Positions 41,783 to 49,724 of a stretch of DNA of 64,000 nt are shown piece after piece. The notes beneath the pieces are model-generated. The model saw only the letters and a program-made list of their open reading frames with translations, was not told where the DNA came from and ran no database searches. The stretch lies in the IMG/VR virus record IMGVR_UViG_3300046517_002304, positions 434,001 through 498,000 of that record; one strand, given 5' to 3'. The translations under genes were made by a program, and so were the position numbers. Within the stretch, counting starts at the first letter, position 1; each line of letters begins with the position of its first letter. The DNA comes from a virus.

Positions 41783-42360
41783 TTTACTTTCTCTGACCAA
41801 GCATAGTGGGTGCCCTTTTTACAAATAAGATTGATGCTGTTCGGGTTCTTATTAGAAATAAACCAACTACATTCTTCAAGACTACAATTTCGGTGCTTTC
41901 CTGTTGATACTTGAATTTTTTCTTTTATCCTACTAACCTGTTCTGGATATTTCTCCAACGCATCGCAATAATCAATACGCTTGTCAAAAGCGAACAACTT
42001 TTGTTCACTGAATAATCTAATTTTGGCTGAATGTAAATCGCTAAGAACTTCAAAGTCACAATTCAATTTAGCACTCTTCATAATTCTATCTAAATACTCA
42101 ATTTTGTCAATAGCTTTATAGAAAAACGTGGCGTACGTTGTTTCACCAGTAAAATCTCTAAAACAAGTCAGCAATTCGTACTTTTGATTTTTATAATCAC
42201 TGTAAAATGGCTGCAATAGGCATAAAAAAACCAAAATGCGCGATTCTTTCTCGCCTAAATAAATCTCCATCCACTTTTTATCTTCGGGCAGGAAGTCATA
42301 ATGAAGTGAGTTTTTGGAGTAAATTCTTAAAAATACTAAGTCTTTTTCACTAACACGCAT
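41773..42360 (-). CDS. Unknown protein
   Basis: A 195-residue protein, helical and charged, with a Cys/Lys-containing tail (KHRNCSLEECSWF, INLICKKGTHYAWS). No recognised motif. Its start overlaps the upstream gene by 11 bases. Confidence 0.75.
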   Translation of the reverse strand: MRVSEKDLVFLRIYSKNSLHYDFLPEDKKWMEIYLGEKESRILVFLCLLQPFYSDYKNQKYELLTCFRDFTGETTYATFFYKAIDKIEYLDRIMKSAKLNCDFEVLSDLHSAKIRLFSEQKLFAFDKRIDYCDALEKYPEQVSRIKEKIQVSTGKHRNCSLEECSWFISNKNPNSINLICKKGTHYAWSEKVKCQ

Positions 42361-42865
42361 CGGCCAGTTCTGGTGTTTTCTTTGTTTCTTTAACCTTAAC
42401 CATTAATGCAGTCCAATCTAACGGAATTCCAACAACAACATCCAAATAAATCAAAAGTATTCCGCCGATTCTATTTTGAGGAATCCGCTTTGCCTCACAT
42501 TCCAGCATCAATTTACGAAGGAGTACCATATCATAGTATTTCCCATCACTAAAAAGCTCTCCACACAGCCTAAAATCAGGATTTTTATCAGCCATCAACT
42601 TAATGGCCTCATAAAACAAATCCACGGCCGTCACAAACTCAATCTGTTCAATAATATCAATTTTTTCTTGGGAAATCAACGCTCGCTGCGGAATAGCTCC
42701 GCCGCAATGCCATTTACGCCCTTCAAAAAAGTGCAAAATACATTCCTTCGCATGTTCATCAATTTCCGCCATTAAGTCAATTACGTTTTGCTCAGCGTCT
42801 GTCCATTCATCATCAAAATCGTCATAATCGTCGTCGTTAAAAACAGGGCTTTCGGAAATCGGCAT
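42350..42865 (-). CDS. Unknown protein heading the dioxygenase operon
   Basis: A 171-residue acidic protein (MPISESPVFNDDD...), helical, with one weak pattern FFEGRKWHCGGAIPQRAL. The ATG at 42865 is preceded by CGGAGAACAAA; a TTG 21 bases upstream is the alternative. It is the first gene behind the ACTTCC-type promoter at 42899-42928. Confidence 0.75.
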   Translation of the reverse strand: MPISESPVFNDDDYDDFDDEWTDAEQNVIDLMAEIDEHAKECILHFFEGRKWHCGGAIPQRALISQEKIDIIEQIEFVTAVDLFYEAIKLMADKNPDFRLCGELFSDGKYYDMVLLRKLMLECEAKRIPQNRIGGILLIYLDVVVGIPLDWTALMVKVKETKKTPELADAC

Positions 42866-42898
42866 TTTGTTCTCCGTGATGTTCAAATCGTTTACTTA

Positions 42899-42928
42899 AC
42901 AATACTCCAAAAATTTCAAAAAGGAAGT
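42899..42928 (-). promoter_or_regulatory. ACTTCC-N18-TATTGT promoter candidate
   Basis: ACTTCC, exactly 18 bases, then TATTGT on the minus strand. It would start near 42892 and drive the run containing the dioxygenase and decarboxylase. It overlaps the plus-strand octamer used by the lipoprotein gene. Confidence 0.65.
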
Positions 42929-42934
42929 AAAATC

Positions 42935-42942
42935 CATAAATA
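42935..42942 (+). promoter_or_regulatory. T4-late-like octamer CATAAATA, 4 bases from ATG
   Basis: CATAAATA, then TTTT, then the ATG of the lipoprotein gene. There is no ribosome site at the usual distance, so a leaderless transcript is suggested. Confidence 0.55.
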
Positions 42943-42946
42943 TTTT

Positions 42947-43417
42947 ATGAAATACCTACTTGCTGCATTTGTGTGTCTATTCGTTGCCGGTTGCAATGTG
43001 TCCCCATTTTCTCCTAATACCAAACAAGAGGTACAAAATCAAGGGGGAAGTATCGATGAAATAAAAAACAATACCAATGGTATTATGTCAGAAATTGGAA
43101 CGATGAAACAAAAATTGGATATTCACGCCAGTAAAATAGGCGAAATCCAAGAGGGGATTGCAAACCTAAAAGTAAAAATAGGAGGGAATGAAAATAACGG
43201 AACACAAATACTGTCCGGTGACGGTGCTCTTTTATCCATATTTGCCATAGCAGTGATAGGAATGCTTCTTTTCTACTTCTACAAGGAAAAGAAAATCACT
43301 AAGATATTGGCTACAGAAATCAAAAACAGAAACGATGTATCTTTACACGAAGGGGTGATTCGCGCAGCATCATACACAATGGTTGAAAAAGATGTTTATA
43401 ATTTATTGTATAAGTAG
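42947..43417 (+). CDS. Lipoprotein with coiled coil and membrane segment, spanin-like candidate
   Basis: A 156-residue protein. A lipoprotein signal peptide ends at the lipobox VAGC (Cys16). Residues 28-85 are a coiled-coil-like stretch (DEIKNNTNGIMSEIGTMKQK, then KIGEIQEGIANLKVKI), and a membrane segment (LLSIFAIAVIGMLLFYFYK) lies at about 99-117, followed by 39 residues. The order outer-membrane anchor, coil, inner-membrane segment is that of unimolecular spanins, which fuse the two membranes at lysis. The long C-terminal tail after the membrane segment is unusual for them. The host would need to be Gram-negative. Function is inferred. Confidence 0.65.
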   Translation: MKYLLAAFVCLFVAGCNVSPFSPNTKQEVQNQGGSIDEIKNNTNGIMSEIGTMKQKLDIHASKIGEIQEGIANLKVKIGGNENNGTQILSGDGALLSIFAIAVIGMLLFYFYKEKKITKILATEIKNRNDVSLHEGVIRAASYTMVEKDVYNLLYK

Positions 43418-43507
43418 ACCATTTAACATAGGCGAAAATACGCCGGTAAGCCAAATTACAACAATCAACGAAATAAGAGCGAAAAACCAAATTTTATCTT
43501 TTTTCAT
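43403..43507 (-). CDS. Small single-pass membrane protein, 34 residues
   Basis: Starts ATG at 43507 behind a strong ribosome site (TAGGAGTGG) and encodes 34 residues with one membrane segment (WFFALISLIVVIWLTGVF). The last 15 bases overlap the lipoprotein gene on the other strand. It could be a holin-like or regulatory peptide; no direct evidence. Confidence 0.55.
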   Translation of the reverse strand: MKKDKIWFFALISLIVVIWLTGVFSPMLNGLLIQ

Positions 43508-43516
43508 AATCCACTC

Positions 43517-43618
43517 CTAGTTAATACGATATAAAATTAAAACACCCACAGCCAATGCTGTAAAAACCAAAACTGCTAAAAAAGCAGCCCCCTTCCAATC
43601 ATCGTCTGGCGATTCCAT
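43517..43618 (-). CDS. Small single-pass membrane protein, 33 residues
   Basis: Starts ATG at 43618 behind AAGGAG and encodes 33 residues beginning MESPDDDWKG with a membrane segment AAFLAVLVFTALAVGVLIL. It is transcribed in the same direction as the 34-residue gene with a 9-base gap. Confidence 0.6.
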   Translation of the reverse strand: MESPDDDWKGAAFLAVLVFTALAVGVLILYRIN

Positions 43619-43629
43619 TATCAATCTCC

Positions 43630-43770
43630 TTAGTATCGTTCATCTTCGTAGTCGTCGTAAGAATCTTCTTCGCACCATCCACAGGTGCACCAATATAATT
43701 CATCGCCATTATAATCATACTTGCTAGTGGCAGTAATCTGACAGTTTTTACCACAATTAGGGCAAATCAT
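43630..43770 (-). CDS. Small zinc-ribbon protein, 46 residues
   Basis: Starts ATG at 43770, overlapping the upstream stop as ATGA, and encodes 46 residues. CPNC near residues 3-6 and CTCGWC near 28-33 form a zinc-ribbon-like pair, and the tail is acidic (DSYDDYEDERY). Function unknown. Confidence 0.6.
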   Translation of the reverse strand: MICPNCGKNCQITATSKYDYNGDELYWCTCGWCEEDSYDDYEDERY

Positions 43771-44072
43771 ATAATCTCATCTCCAGAAAACATCGGGAAA
43801 TAACCAGTCATATTAAACTTGGCTCTGTGTTTTTTAAGATCCAAATTCATTTCTTCTTGGCGGTCTTTTGCATACTGTAACGCTAATTCTACCTTATTTT
43901 TAGAAAGGCGAGCAGTATATTGTTCTCTACATAATTCTTGAACGTTCATCCCAGCCCTATGATTAAACCAAATATGCCATACTGGAACCTCAATAATATG
44001 CGGAATACCATTATTGGATTCAACTTTTATAACCATCTGGCCAGAATCATTTTTTTCTAAGAACTGGGCCAT
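43767..44072 (-). CDS. Unknown protein
   Basis: A 101-residue protein. PVWHIWFNHRAGMNVQELCREQYTARLS-type sequence followed by a charged helix resembles short phage regulators, though no family is recognised. It has AGGAAG 6 bases before the ATG. First in a run of small genes reading left. Confidence 0.65.
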   Translation of the reverse strand: MAQFLEKNDSGQMVIKVESNNGIPHIIEVPVWHIWFNHRAGMNVQELCREQYTARLSKNKVELALQYAKDRQEEMNLDLKKHRAKFNMTGYFPMFSGDEII

Positions 44073-44077
44073 TTTGC

Positions 44078-44254
44078 TTACTTCCTATTAGCTGATTTTA
44101 TAGTAATAGCAGAACATTCTTCGTCGTACCAATGCCTCTCATTAGGACAACCACAATGCCAACCTTCTATAATTCCGTCATACCAAAATGGCTTGCAGCC
44201 ATTAGATTTTGCAATTTTATAAATCAATTTATCGTGTTTGGTTTCTTCGGGCAT
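44078..44254 (-). CDS. Small Cys/His-containing protein
   Basis: A 58-residue protein starting MPEETKHDKLIYKIAK. WHCGCPNERHWYDEECS places three cysteines and two histidines in a possible zinc knuckle. Its ATG overlaps the upstream stop as TAATG. Confidence 0.6.
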   Translation of the reverse strand: MPEETKHDKLIYKIAKSNGCKPFWYDGIIEGWHCGCPNERHWYDEECSAITIKSANRK

Positions 44255-44517
44255 TACTGACAATCCTCGCTAGAATTTTGCATATCCTTAACTGCACTTG
44301 CAACATCATCTAAAGATAACCCATATACATCCCAAAGACTTTCCTCTAATGTAACTAATCGCTCTAATCTTTCGCTCACACATCCAGTATGATGATATTT
44401 AACAACCCCAGGTTCATCTGAATGGCATAATGGAATGGGCCACAAATTAGGGTTTCCATGAAGACTATTACATGGCTCTCCGCAATAATAGCATGGCTCT
44501 TTATGTCCTTCGCTCAT
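44254..44517 (-). CDS. Zinc-binding small protein
   Basis: An 87-residue protein. CYYCGEPCNSLHGN near residues 9-22 and HHTGC near 42-46 suggest a zinc finger, followed by an acidic helical tail. Its start overlaps the upstream stop as TAATG. Function unknown. Confidence 0.6.
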   Translation of the reverse strand: MSEGHKEPCYYCGEPCNSLHGNPNLWPIPLCHSDEPGVVKYHHTGCVSERLERLVTLEESLWDVYGLSLDDVASAVKDMQNSSEDCQ

Positions 44518-44780
44518 TATTTCACCTTAACATAATTGTTATCATCAGAGCAAACGGACAAATAATGAATTTCATACTTTCCGTTTTTTCTCTTAAATTT
44601 AACCTTATACCAAGGAGTTCCATGTTCATCAATTTCATCAATTAAAACAGGTTTGCCTCTAGCAATAATTTTATTGAACACTCTTACAGTATCTTTGTGA
44701 ATACAATATCCTGGCGTACCATGTAGAACTGGCAAAGATACAATCTTAATTGTATCGCCGATTTTTAACTTTTTATTCAT
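44517..44780 (-). CDS. Unknown small beta-rich protein (possible KOW/SH3-like)
   Basis: An 87-residue protein starting MNKKLKIGDTIKIVSLPVLH. The opening K-x-G-D-x-(I/V)-x-I, plus GKPVLIDEIDEHGTPWYKVKF, resembles small SH3-like barrels of phage proteins. It overlaps both neighbours as TAATG. Confidence 0.65.
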   Translation of the reverse strand: MNKKLKIGDTIKIVSLPVLHGTPGYCIHKDTVRVFNKIIARGKPVLIDEIDEHGTPWYKVKFKRKNGKYEIHYLSVCSDDNNYVKVK

Positions 44781-45001
44781 TACAACATCGCTCCACAAAA
44801 TGGACAATATTTAATTTTAATAAAACTACTTCCACCATCTAAAACAGGCATGCCCCAACGATGCTTGCCATGCCACTCAATCCTTACCTCATACTGACAC
44901 GCGCTCGTAGCTCTTGCGAATCTTTCACAACAAGCAATCCAGCCGCGTTTAGGGGCCTGCGGAATACCTTCAAGGCATTTACTGCCATCAGGATGCTTCA
45001 T
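44780..45001 (-). CDS. Small zinc-ribbon protein
   Basis: A 73-residue protein. The terminal IKIKYCPFCGAML is the phage zinc-ribbon ending, and an earlier pair is IACCERF. A Gly/Trp-containing centre (IEWHGKHRWGMPVLDGG) separates them. Function unknown. Confidence 0.7.
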   Translation of the reverse strand: MKHPDGSKCLEGIPQAPKRGWIACCERFARATSACQYEVRIEWHGKHRWGMPVLDGGSSFIKIKYCPFCGAML

Positions 45002-45004
45002 AAA

Positions 45005-45313
45005 TCACCCAAGTATGTTCCAGTTAGAGATAAACAAGAAGTTACCATTGTAGCCATAGACATCACCGCTGCACTCAATTTTATGACCAACTAACTGACG
45101 CAATATATCATCATGAAACGGACTTCCGCCTGGACGACGCATCTCAATATCTCTGTTGTCAAGGTATCTACTATTTTTGATATTAGCCAAAAAAACAGCA
45201 TCGCGCTCGGACTTACTGCCAATATCAACCTTTTTAAGAACAACATCTCCGCGGTACTGCATCACTGATGATGTCCATACCTCATCGGGATAATAATTAC
45301 GGCTTCTTGACAT
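45005..45313 (-). CDS. Unknown protein
   Basis: A 102-residue protein starting MSRSRNYYPDEVWTSS. The ATG at 45313 is chosen because longer starts run far into the upstream gene; a 17-base overlap remains. No recognised family. Confidence 0.6.
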   Translation of the reverse strand: MSRSRNYYPDEVWTSSVMQYRGDVVLKKVDIGSKSERDAVFLANIKNSRYLDNRDIEMRRPGGSPFHDDILRQLVGHKIECSGDVYGYNGNFLFISNWNILG

Positions 45314-45584
45314 TTTGATCATACCCCTGCTTAACAGTTTTGAGATATGGGTACCCGGGACAGTTTCCGCCGTCGCCACAAGGCACACCAAGCATTGAAA
45401 TGTCTTGGCCGTTTTTCTTGTTCTTGGCTGTGAAATCTTTTACCTTAGCATCAATAGATGCTTTTTGACCTGTTAGTTTTAAACAAACGCAGGTCGTGTA
45501 ATTAATTTCGTCCAAGTACCTACAGGTCTTCGCCCCGCCGTAACGGAGACAGACATTCTTAAGCTGTTTTTCGCTAAGAGCCAT
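45297..45584 (-). CDS. Cysteine-rich small protein
   Basis: A 95-residue protein with six cysteines (VCLRYGG, TCRYLDE, TCVCLKL, then VPCGDGGNCPGYPYL). No signal peptide. Possibly metal-binding; no family recognised. AAGGAA precedes the ATG. Confidence 0.65.
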   Translation of the reverse strand: MALSEKQLKNVCLRYGGAKTCRYLDEINYTTCVCLKLTGQKASIDAKVKDFTAKNKKNGQDISMLGVPCGDGGNCPGYPYLKTVKQGYDQNVKKP

Positions 45585-45586
45585 GC

Positions 45587-46084
45587 TTAATTCCTTGCTT
45601 TTGCAGGGGAACCAATTTTGTCAATTGTAATTCCAAAACTATGATCAATCTCATGGGCATAAACAGCCGCAAAATCTGAGACTACCATATCAACATCTTT
45701 CAACACAATTTCATTTTTAGCAATAATTTGCTTACCAATCACTCGGATGCTTTTATGACGAGAAACGACGTAAAACTTCAAGTTACCACTGGCATCTTTC
45801 AAAGATAAACATCCTTCATAAGATTCATACACTTCTTCGCCCACTGGCTCGTACCTACAGTTTACCCAATGCGAAAAGCCATGTAAATAGTTTTCTGAAG
45901 AAAGACTGTTTTTTATCACAAAAAGATTAAGCGGAATGCCAACTTGTGTTGCGGATAATCCAACGCCCTGCTCTTTTACGCACAAAACACTTAGCGCTGT
46001 AGCCAGCTTAAAAGCATCAACCAACTTGGTTTCATCAACAGCTTCAGCTAACGGAATTTTATCAGGAGCAACCAGCTTATACAT
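45587..46084 (-). CDS. def: Peptide deformylase
   Basis: A 165-residue protein with the three deformylase motifs: GVGLSATQ (residues 40-47), EGCLS (90-94, with the metal ligand Cys92) and HEIDH (144-148, with both His ligands and the catalytic Glu). It removes the formyl group from nascent peptides. Phage deformylases are known in cyanophages. All active-site residues are kept, so it is probably active, in contrast to other metalloenzyme-like genes here. It overlaps the next gene by 8 bases. Confidence 0.95.
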   Translation of the reverse strand: MYKLVAPDKIPLAEAVDETKLVDAFKLATALSVLCVKEQGVGLSATQVGIPLNLFVIKNSLSSENYLHGFSHWVNCRYEPVGEEVYESYEGCLSLKDASGNLKFYVVSRHKSIRVIGKQIIAKNEIVLKDVDMVVSDFAAVYAHEIDHSFGITIDKIGSPAKARN

Positions 46085-46466
46085 TTTTGCTTCCTAACTT
46101 GCCAACAATCTTGTCTACTCGCTCTTTAAACCAAGTGGTTAAAGCAGCAACATTCATTCCCTTTGGGATATTCAAGATCACAGTATGCATTTTATCATTT
46201 GGCAAAACTTTGTCAAGTAGATTTGCCAAAAATAATTCAATAGCAACACCTTCTTTTTCAGCCGCAACCTTCAACTTCTGAATAACTGCATCGGCTAAAA
46301 CCAATCCGTTATTCACAGCCGGGGGCAATCCGTCCATTCCACTACTGCCAACAGCCCAATTCTCCATAATGGTTTTAGCCATCACAGATGCAGGAACTGC
46401 TTCGCCAGCCTGTGCTTTAATAGCATCAAATACTGAATCCTCTACTTTAAACCTTAACTCTTTCAT
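46077..46466 (-). CDS. Unknown protein
   Basis: A 129-residue protein, Ala/Val-rich and helical. The first 35 residues (LRFKVEDSVFDAIKAQ) could be a ribbon-helix-helix-type start, but this is not certain. It lies between the S21-like and deformylase genes and overlaps both, so it may be part of the translation group. Confidence 0.65.
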   Translation of the reverse strand: MKELRFKVEDSVFDAIKAQAGEAVPASVMAKTIMENWAVGSSGMDGLPPAVNNGLVLADAVIQKLKVAAEKEGVAIELFLANLLDKVLPNDKMHTVILNIPKGMNVAALTTWFKERVDKIVGKLGSKNV

Positions 46467-46699
46467 AATCGGTCCTTTTGCTTGTGCTGTGCGCGGTTTC
46501 TTTCGATCTTATCACGTTGCCGACGTTTTTCAGATGGCTTGCAGTATCGTTCATACTTATCAATTTGATCCTTCACGCCGCCTGTCTCTGAATAGAGAGT
46601 ACGAAACATCTTCATCATCTTGTCCAAGTTACGCTTCTGTTCTTCATAAGAAGCGTTCGGACTTAACCGACTAGTAATTTTAATGTTAACCACACTCAT
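46463..46699 (-). CDS. Ribosomal protein S21-like
   Basis: A 78-residue protein. The second half (QIDKYERYCKPSEKRRQRDK, then IERNR) closely matches bS21 (R-R-x-x-Y-x-K-P-S-E-K-R-R-R-K). The first half (SVVNIKITSRLSPNASYEEQ) keeps only the general layout: short strand, helix. S21 takes part in mRNA binding at initiation, and phage copies are known from marine phages. The ATG at 46699 has an AAGGTG 7-12 bases upstream; a GTG 9 bases earlier is possible. Confidence 0.75.
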   Translation of the reverse strand: MSVVNIKITSRLSPNASYEEQKRNLDKMMKMFRTLYSETGGVKDQIDKYERYCKPSEKRRQRDKIERNRAQHKQKDRL

Positions 46700-46704
46700 A
46701 ATTT

Positions 46705-47844
46705 TCACACCTTTTCATTATTGACCTTAATAAAATTTAGACCAATCTTTCTGGTCTTTCTCTTGCGTACATTGTCGTACACTAATATATCGTCCGTCTC
46801 AACGGCAGACTTGAGATTATTTCGGTCAATAGTCGGAAGAAACTGCTTTAGCTTAATCAGAACTTGTATTAGAGCATAATTCCAATCAATTTCAATAGCA
46901 TTATTGAATAAAAATGCATATTTTTTCTGGATTCCTACGGCACATAAGTCATCTAACTCATACTCTTTTGTACCAAAATACCTTTGGCGTATATCCGCAC
47001 ATAAATATGGAGCGCGAGCCATAATGGCAAACTTTGATAGACCTGAACAGATGTCTAGCACGCAACTGCTGGCGCGCATAGCCGAAAGCACAGATAAAGA
47101 GTTCGCCTCCGTCACATAAGCGCACTTGTCGGTAAAAATACTAGACACATCGTATGCCGATGAACTAAGCCAAACTACTGGAAAAACTCCTTCGGCAATA
47201 AGAGAATTAATTAGTGTGTGCCAAAGATGAATGCTTACAGATGCGATTTCTTCACGCCCATTACGCCATATCTTAATCTGCGGAGATGGACAAATAAAAA
47301 CACTATAATTAAACTTAGATATCTTTTTAGCCAACTCCAAAGATGGTGAAGGAATAGAAGGCAAAAAGTAATTAATTTCCTTATAATCATCAAAGAATTT
47401 TTGTGTAAGTCCATTATTGTAATAAATCGCAAACATAGATCCATTAATTACTTCGCCAGGAAAATATCGTAATAGATTAGACTCATACACAGAAAGTGAT
47501 GAAGAGTTATTCTTAAACCCATCTGCCTTTTTGAAAATCTCAGAAGCTGAAACAGAATCGGTTAATTGCCAGTATTCATTCACGCCAGCATATGGAAATA
47601 AACTAGAATTCCCTGGGTGTGAACAAAGTATAACATACCTTGGCCTACGAATCTTCTTAATATAATTCTTTAGCAATAACGACGACAAAATAAAGGTCGC
47701 TTTGCAATCACCGAAAAAGAATATTACCAATATGTCGCTAAGATTCGTTGGTATCTGCGACTCTTCATATTTTACTCTAGTAAACCCGGTGCGCTCTGCT
47801 GCTCTAGAAAGAAACTCGGCTGGATTAAAAATTTCAGATGTCAT
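46705..47844 (-). CDS. GT-B-like glycosyltransferase, family uncertain
   Basis: A 379-residue protein. FNYSVFICPSPQIKIWRNG, then a helix and SSCVLDICSGLSKFAIMARA near residues 262-281, follow the GT-B/GT9 order, but the normal D-T-G/S-x-x-H motif is altered. It is coupled by ATGA to the next glycosyltransferase-like gene. It may be a degenerate or specialised transferase. Confidence 0.6.
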   Translation of the reverse strand: MTSEIFNPAEFLSRAAERTGFTRVKYEESQIPTNLSDILVIFFFGDCKATFILSSLLLKNYIKKIRRPRYVILCSHPGNSSLFPYAGVNEYWQLTDSVSASEIFKKADGFKNNSSSLSVYESNLLRYFPGEVINGSMFAIYYNNGLTQKFFDDYKEINYFLPSIPSPSLELAKKISKFNYSVFICPSPQIKIWRNGREEIASVSIHLWHTLINSLIAEGVFPVVWLSSSAYDVSSIFTDKCAYVTEANSLSVLSAMRASSCVLDICSGLSKFAIMARAPYLCADIRQRYFGTKEYELDDLCAVGIQKKYAFLFNNAIEIDWNYALIQVLIKLKQFLPTIDRNNLKSAVETDDILVYDNVRKRKTRKIGLNFIKVNNEKV

Positions 47845-48956
47845 TTTGGAATTAAGAATTCATTTTGCTTGAGTAGAAACTTAATATAGTCCGGATTTTC
47901 TACTTGTCCTATAATCGGAGCAAAATTATTTTGTTCAATCTCTTGGAGCGCTTGAAGGACTAGCTCTATACATTTATCCTGTGCATAATAAGCATTCCAA
48001 AAATGCGAGATAATAATCTTACGCTTGTTATCTTTATCGGCCAAGAACATTCTATAGCCTTCTTGTCCACTAGCCGTTTTAGACAGGACTTGCTGATCTG
48101 ATTCTGTAATAATGTGTGGCGTGCCCGACATCGCAGCTATTCTATGCGATGCAGTAAAAAATTGCACAGTTGCCTTAACCTGACTAGTTAAGGCAAAAGT
48201 ACATTCTATATCTTTAGACTCAGGTGTTTTAGTAAAATCAATTACATCGCCAGGAGGACACGGCAAGCTCGTTTCATCTCCGGTCCATATCACATTATAG
48301 CCTTTATCTTTTATAGATTTAATTAAATTTCCATAAAACTCAGGACTTAGGTTTCTACCATAACAAGCACGATTCCTACCGGTGACAATCACGCTATTTG
48401 ACTTGATGTACTTTCTAATAGAATCCATCTTATCTTGAGAAGGTGTCGGAGGAAAAACTGTATCTAATTTAACATCGGGTATCTTCGGATATATTTCCGT
48501 AAGAGCAATCTTTCCTAGTTCATTAGCACCAATGACCGTTCCATGATAATCTAATAAAACTTCTAAGCGTTTTAAGTTCTTGCTGTTGTGATGAAATGCA
48601 CGAGTATATTCTTTTAAATATCCATGCTCTGGAAAAATCTCTATTATTTCATCTACCAAATGTTTGTATAAATAAGAAGTTCCTGGCCAAGTCAAAACAG
48701 TAGAATATTTCCCAGCATAACGGTCCCGCATCAAAAAACTGATACAGGCTATTCCAGCGATTGTGTTAGATCCGAATTCGCCCATTAAACTAAATATTAC
48801 ACAATTACGCCTGCCTGGTTTAGGGCGATTATTACACTTTATAATCTTGAAATTCATGCTGCCCAGCATTTTTTCTACTGGTGTGGGCAATCTTGAACCA
48901 ACATTGTATATCTTGCCATCAACTATCGTATGTGGATATATTTTGGTCTGGAACAT
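47841..48956 (-). CDS. GT-B-like glycosyltransferase, family uncertain
   Basis: A 371-residue protein. NSVIVTGRNRACYGRNLSPE near residues 208-227, NVIWTGDETSLPCPPGD near 239-255 and ASHRIAAMSGTPHIIT near 291-306 are consistent with a two-domain GT-B donor region. No family signature is certain. It starts at ATG 48956, or GTG 48959. Confidence 0.6.
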   Translation of the reverse strand: MFQTKIYPHTIVDGKIYNVGSRLPTPVEKMLGSMNFKIIKCNNRPKPGRRNCVIFSLMGEFGSNTIAGIACISFLMRDRYAGKYSTVLTWPGTSYLYKHLVDEIIEIFPEHGYLKEYTRAFHHNSKNLKRLEVLLDYHGTVIGANELGKIALTEIYPKIPDVKLDTVFPPTPSQDKMDSIRKYIKSNSVIVTGRNRACYGRNLSPEFYGNLIKSIKDKGYNVIWTGDETSLPCPPGDVIDFTKTPESKDIECTFALTSQVKATVQFFTASHRIAAMSGTPHIITESDQQVLSKTASGQEGYRMFLADKDNKRKIIISHFWNAYYAQDKCIELVLQALQEIEQNNFAPIIGQVENPDYIKFLLKQNEFLIPK

Positions 48957-48990
48957 CACAAATTAACCTAGTAATTCGTCCACAGAACTT

Positions 48991-49416
48991 CTAGCCATCT
49001 AAACAGCAATCCTTTATTTCAACTACAAATAAACCCTTCGTTTGCTCAATTTCGGGAGGATCGTATCCATCCATTTTAGCACTGCCTTCTCGTAAATAAT
49101 TTCCAATTTTATCTTTAAAGTTATTTTTGTTCGTTGTTCCGTATTGCCAGCCATTTCGGAACTTTACATTCTCATGGAGCCAATCATAAAAGTGGGCATC
49201 TGGAATATTAATATTGTCAACAAATGTTCCCGTATAATCCATTTTTTCTTTTACACACTTTGCAATATGCTTGCCTGCTTGATCTATAAAATTTGTAGCA
49301 TCTTCTTTCGATGCAAATGATGCTACAAAATCAATATATTCAATATATGAAAAGTCATCCGCCACAGGTGAGGGATAATAAGAACAATTCGGTCTAACTA
49401 CAGCAAAACAACTCAT
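48991..49416 (-). CDS. Unknown protein
   Basis: A 141-residue protein starting MSCFAVVRPNCSYYPSPVAD. Acidic and aromatic, no recognised motif. Overlaps the upstream stop as ATGA. Confidence 0.7.
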   Translation of the reverse strand: MSCFAVVRPNCSYYPSPVADDFSYIEYIDFVASFASKEDATNFIDQAGKHIAKCVKEKMDYTGTFVDNINIPDAHFYDWLHENVKFRNGWQYGTTNKNNFKDKIGNYLREGSAKMDGYDPPEIEQTKGLFVVEIKDCCLDG

Positions 49417-49724
49417 TGAATCTTCTCCATTTCCTTAATCTGCTTGTACATGTTATATCTTTTAAACCCATCGAAAGTAGTATTCCTACGAATATCGGAA
49501 TACTTGTCACTCCAAACAATTCCATATCTTATCTGCGCAATCCCACTAGCCATGCATCCATCATAATCATCTGGAATATAAACATAATCATCGCTAGCAA
49601 AAACATAACCTGCGTCTAAAACGATCTGCTTCTCCTCAAGAGATAAGGGGCGATTCATGTATTCATTAAATTCTTTAATCTCTTGTTCTGTAGGCATAAC
49701 CTGCACATTACTCTCAATTTTCAT
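49413..49724 (-). CDS. Unknown protein
   Basis: A 103-residue acidic protein (VFASDDYVYIPDDYDGCM). No recognised motif. It overlaps both neighbours by 4 to 11 bases. Confidence 0.7.
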   Translation of the reverse strand: MKIESNVQVMPTEQEIKEFNEYMNRPLSLEEKQIVLDAGYVFASDDYVYIPDDYDGCMASGIAQIRYGIVWSDKYSDIRRNTTFDGFKRYNMYKQIKEMEKIQ

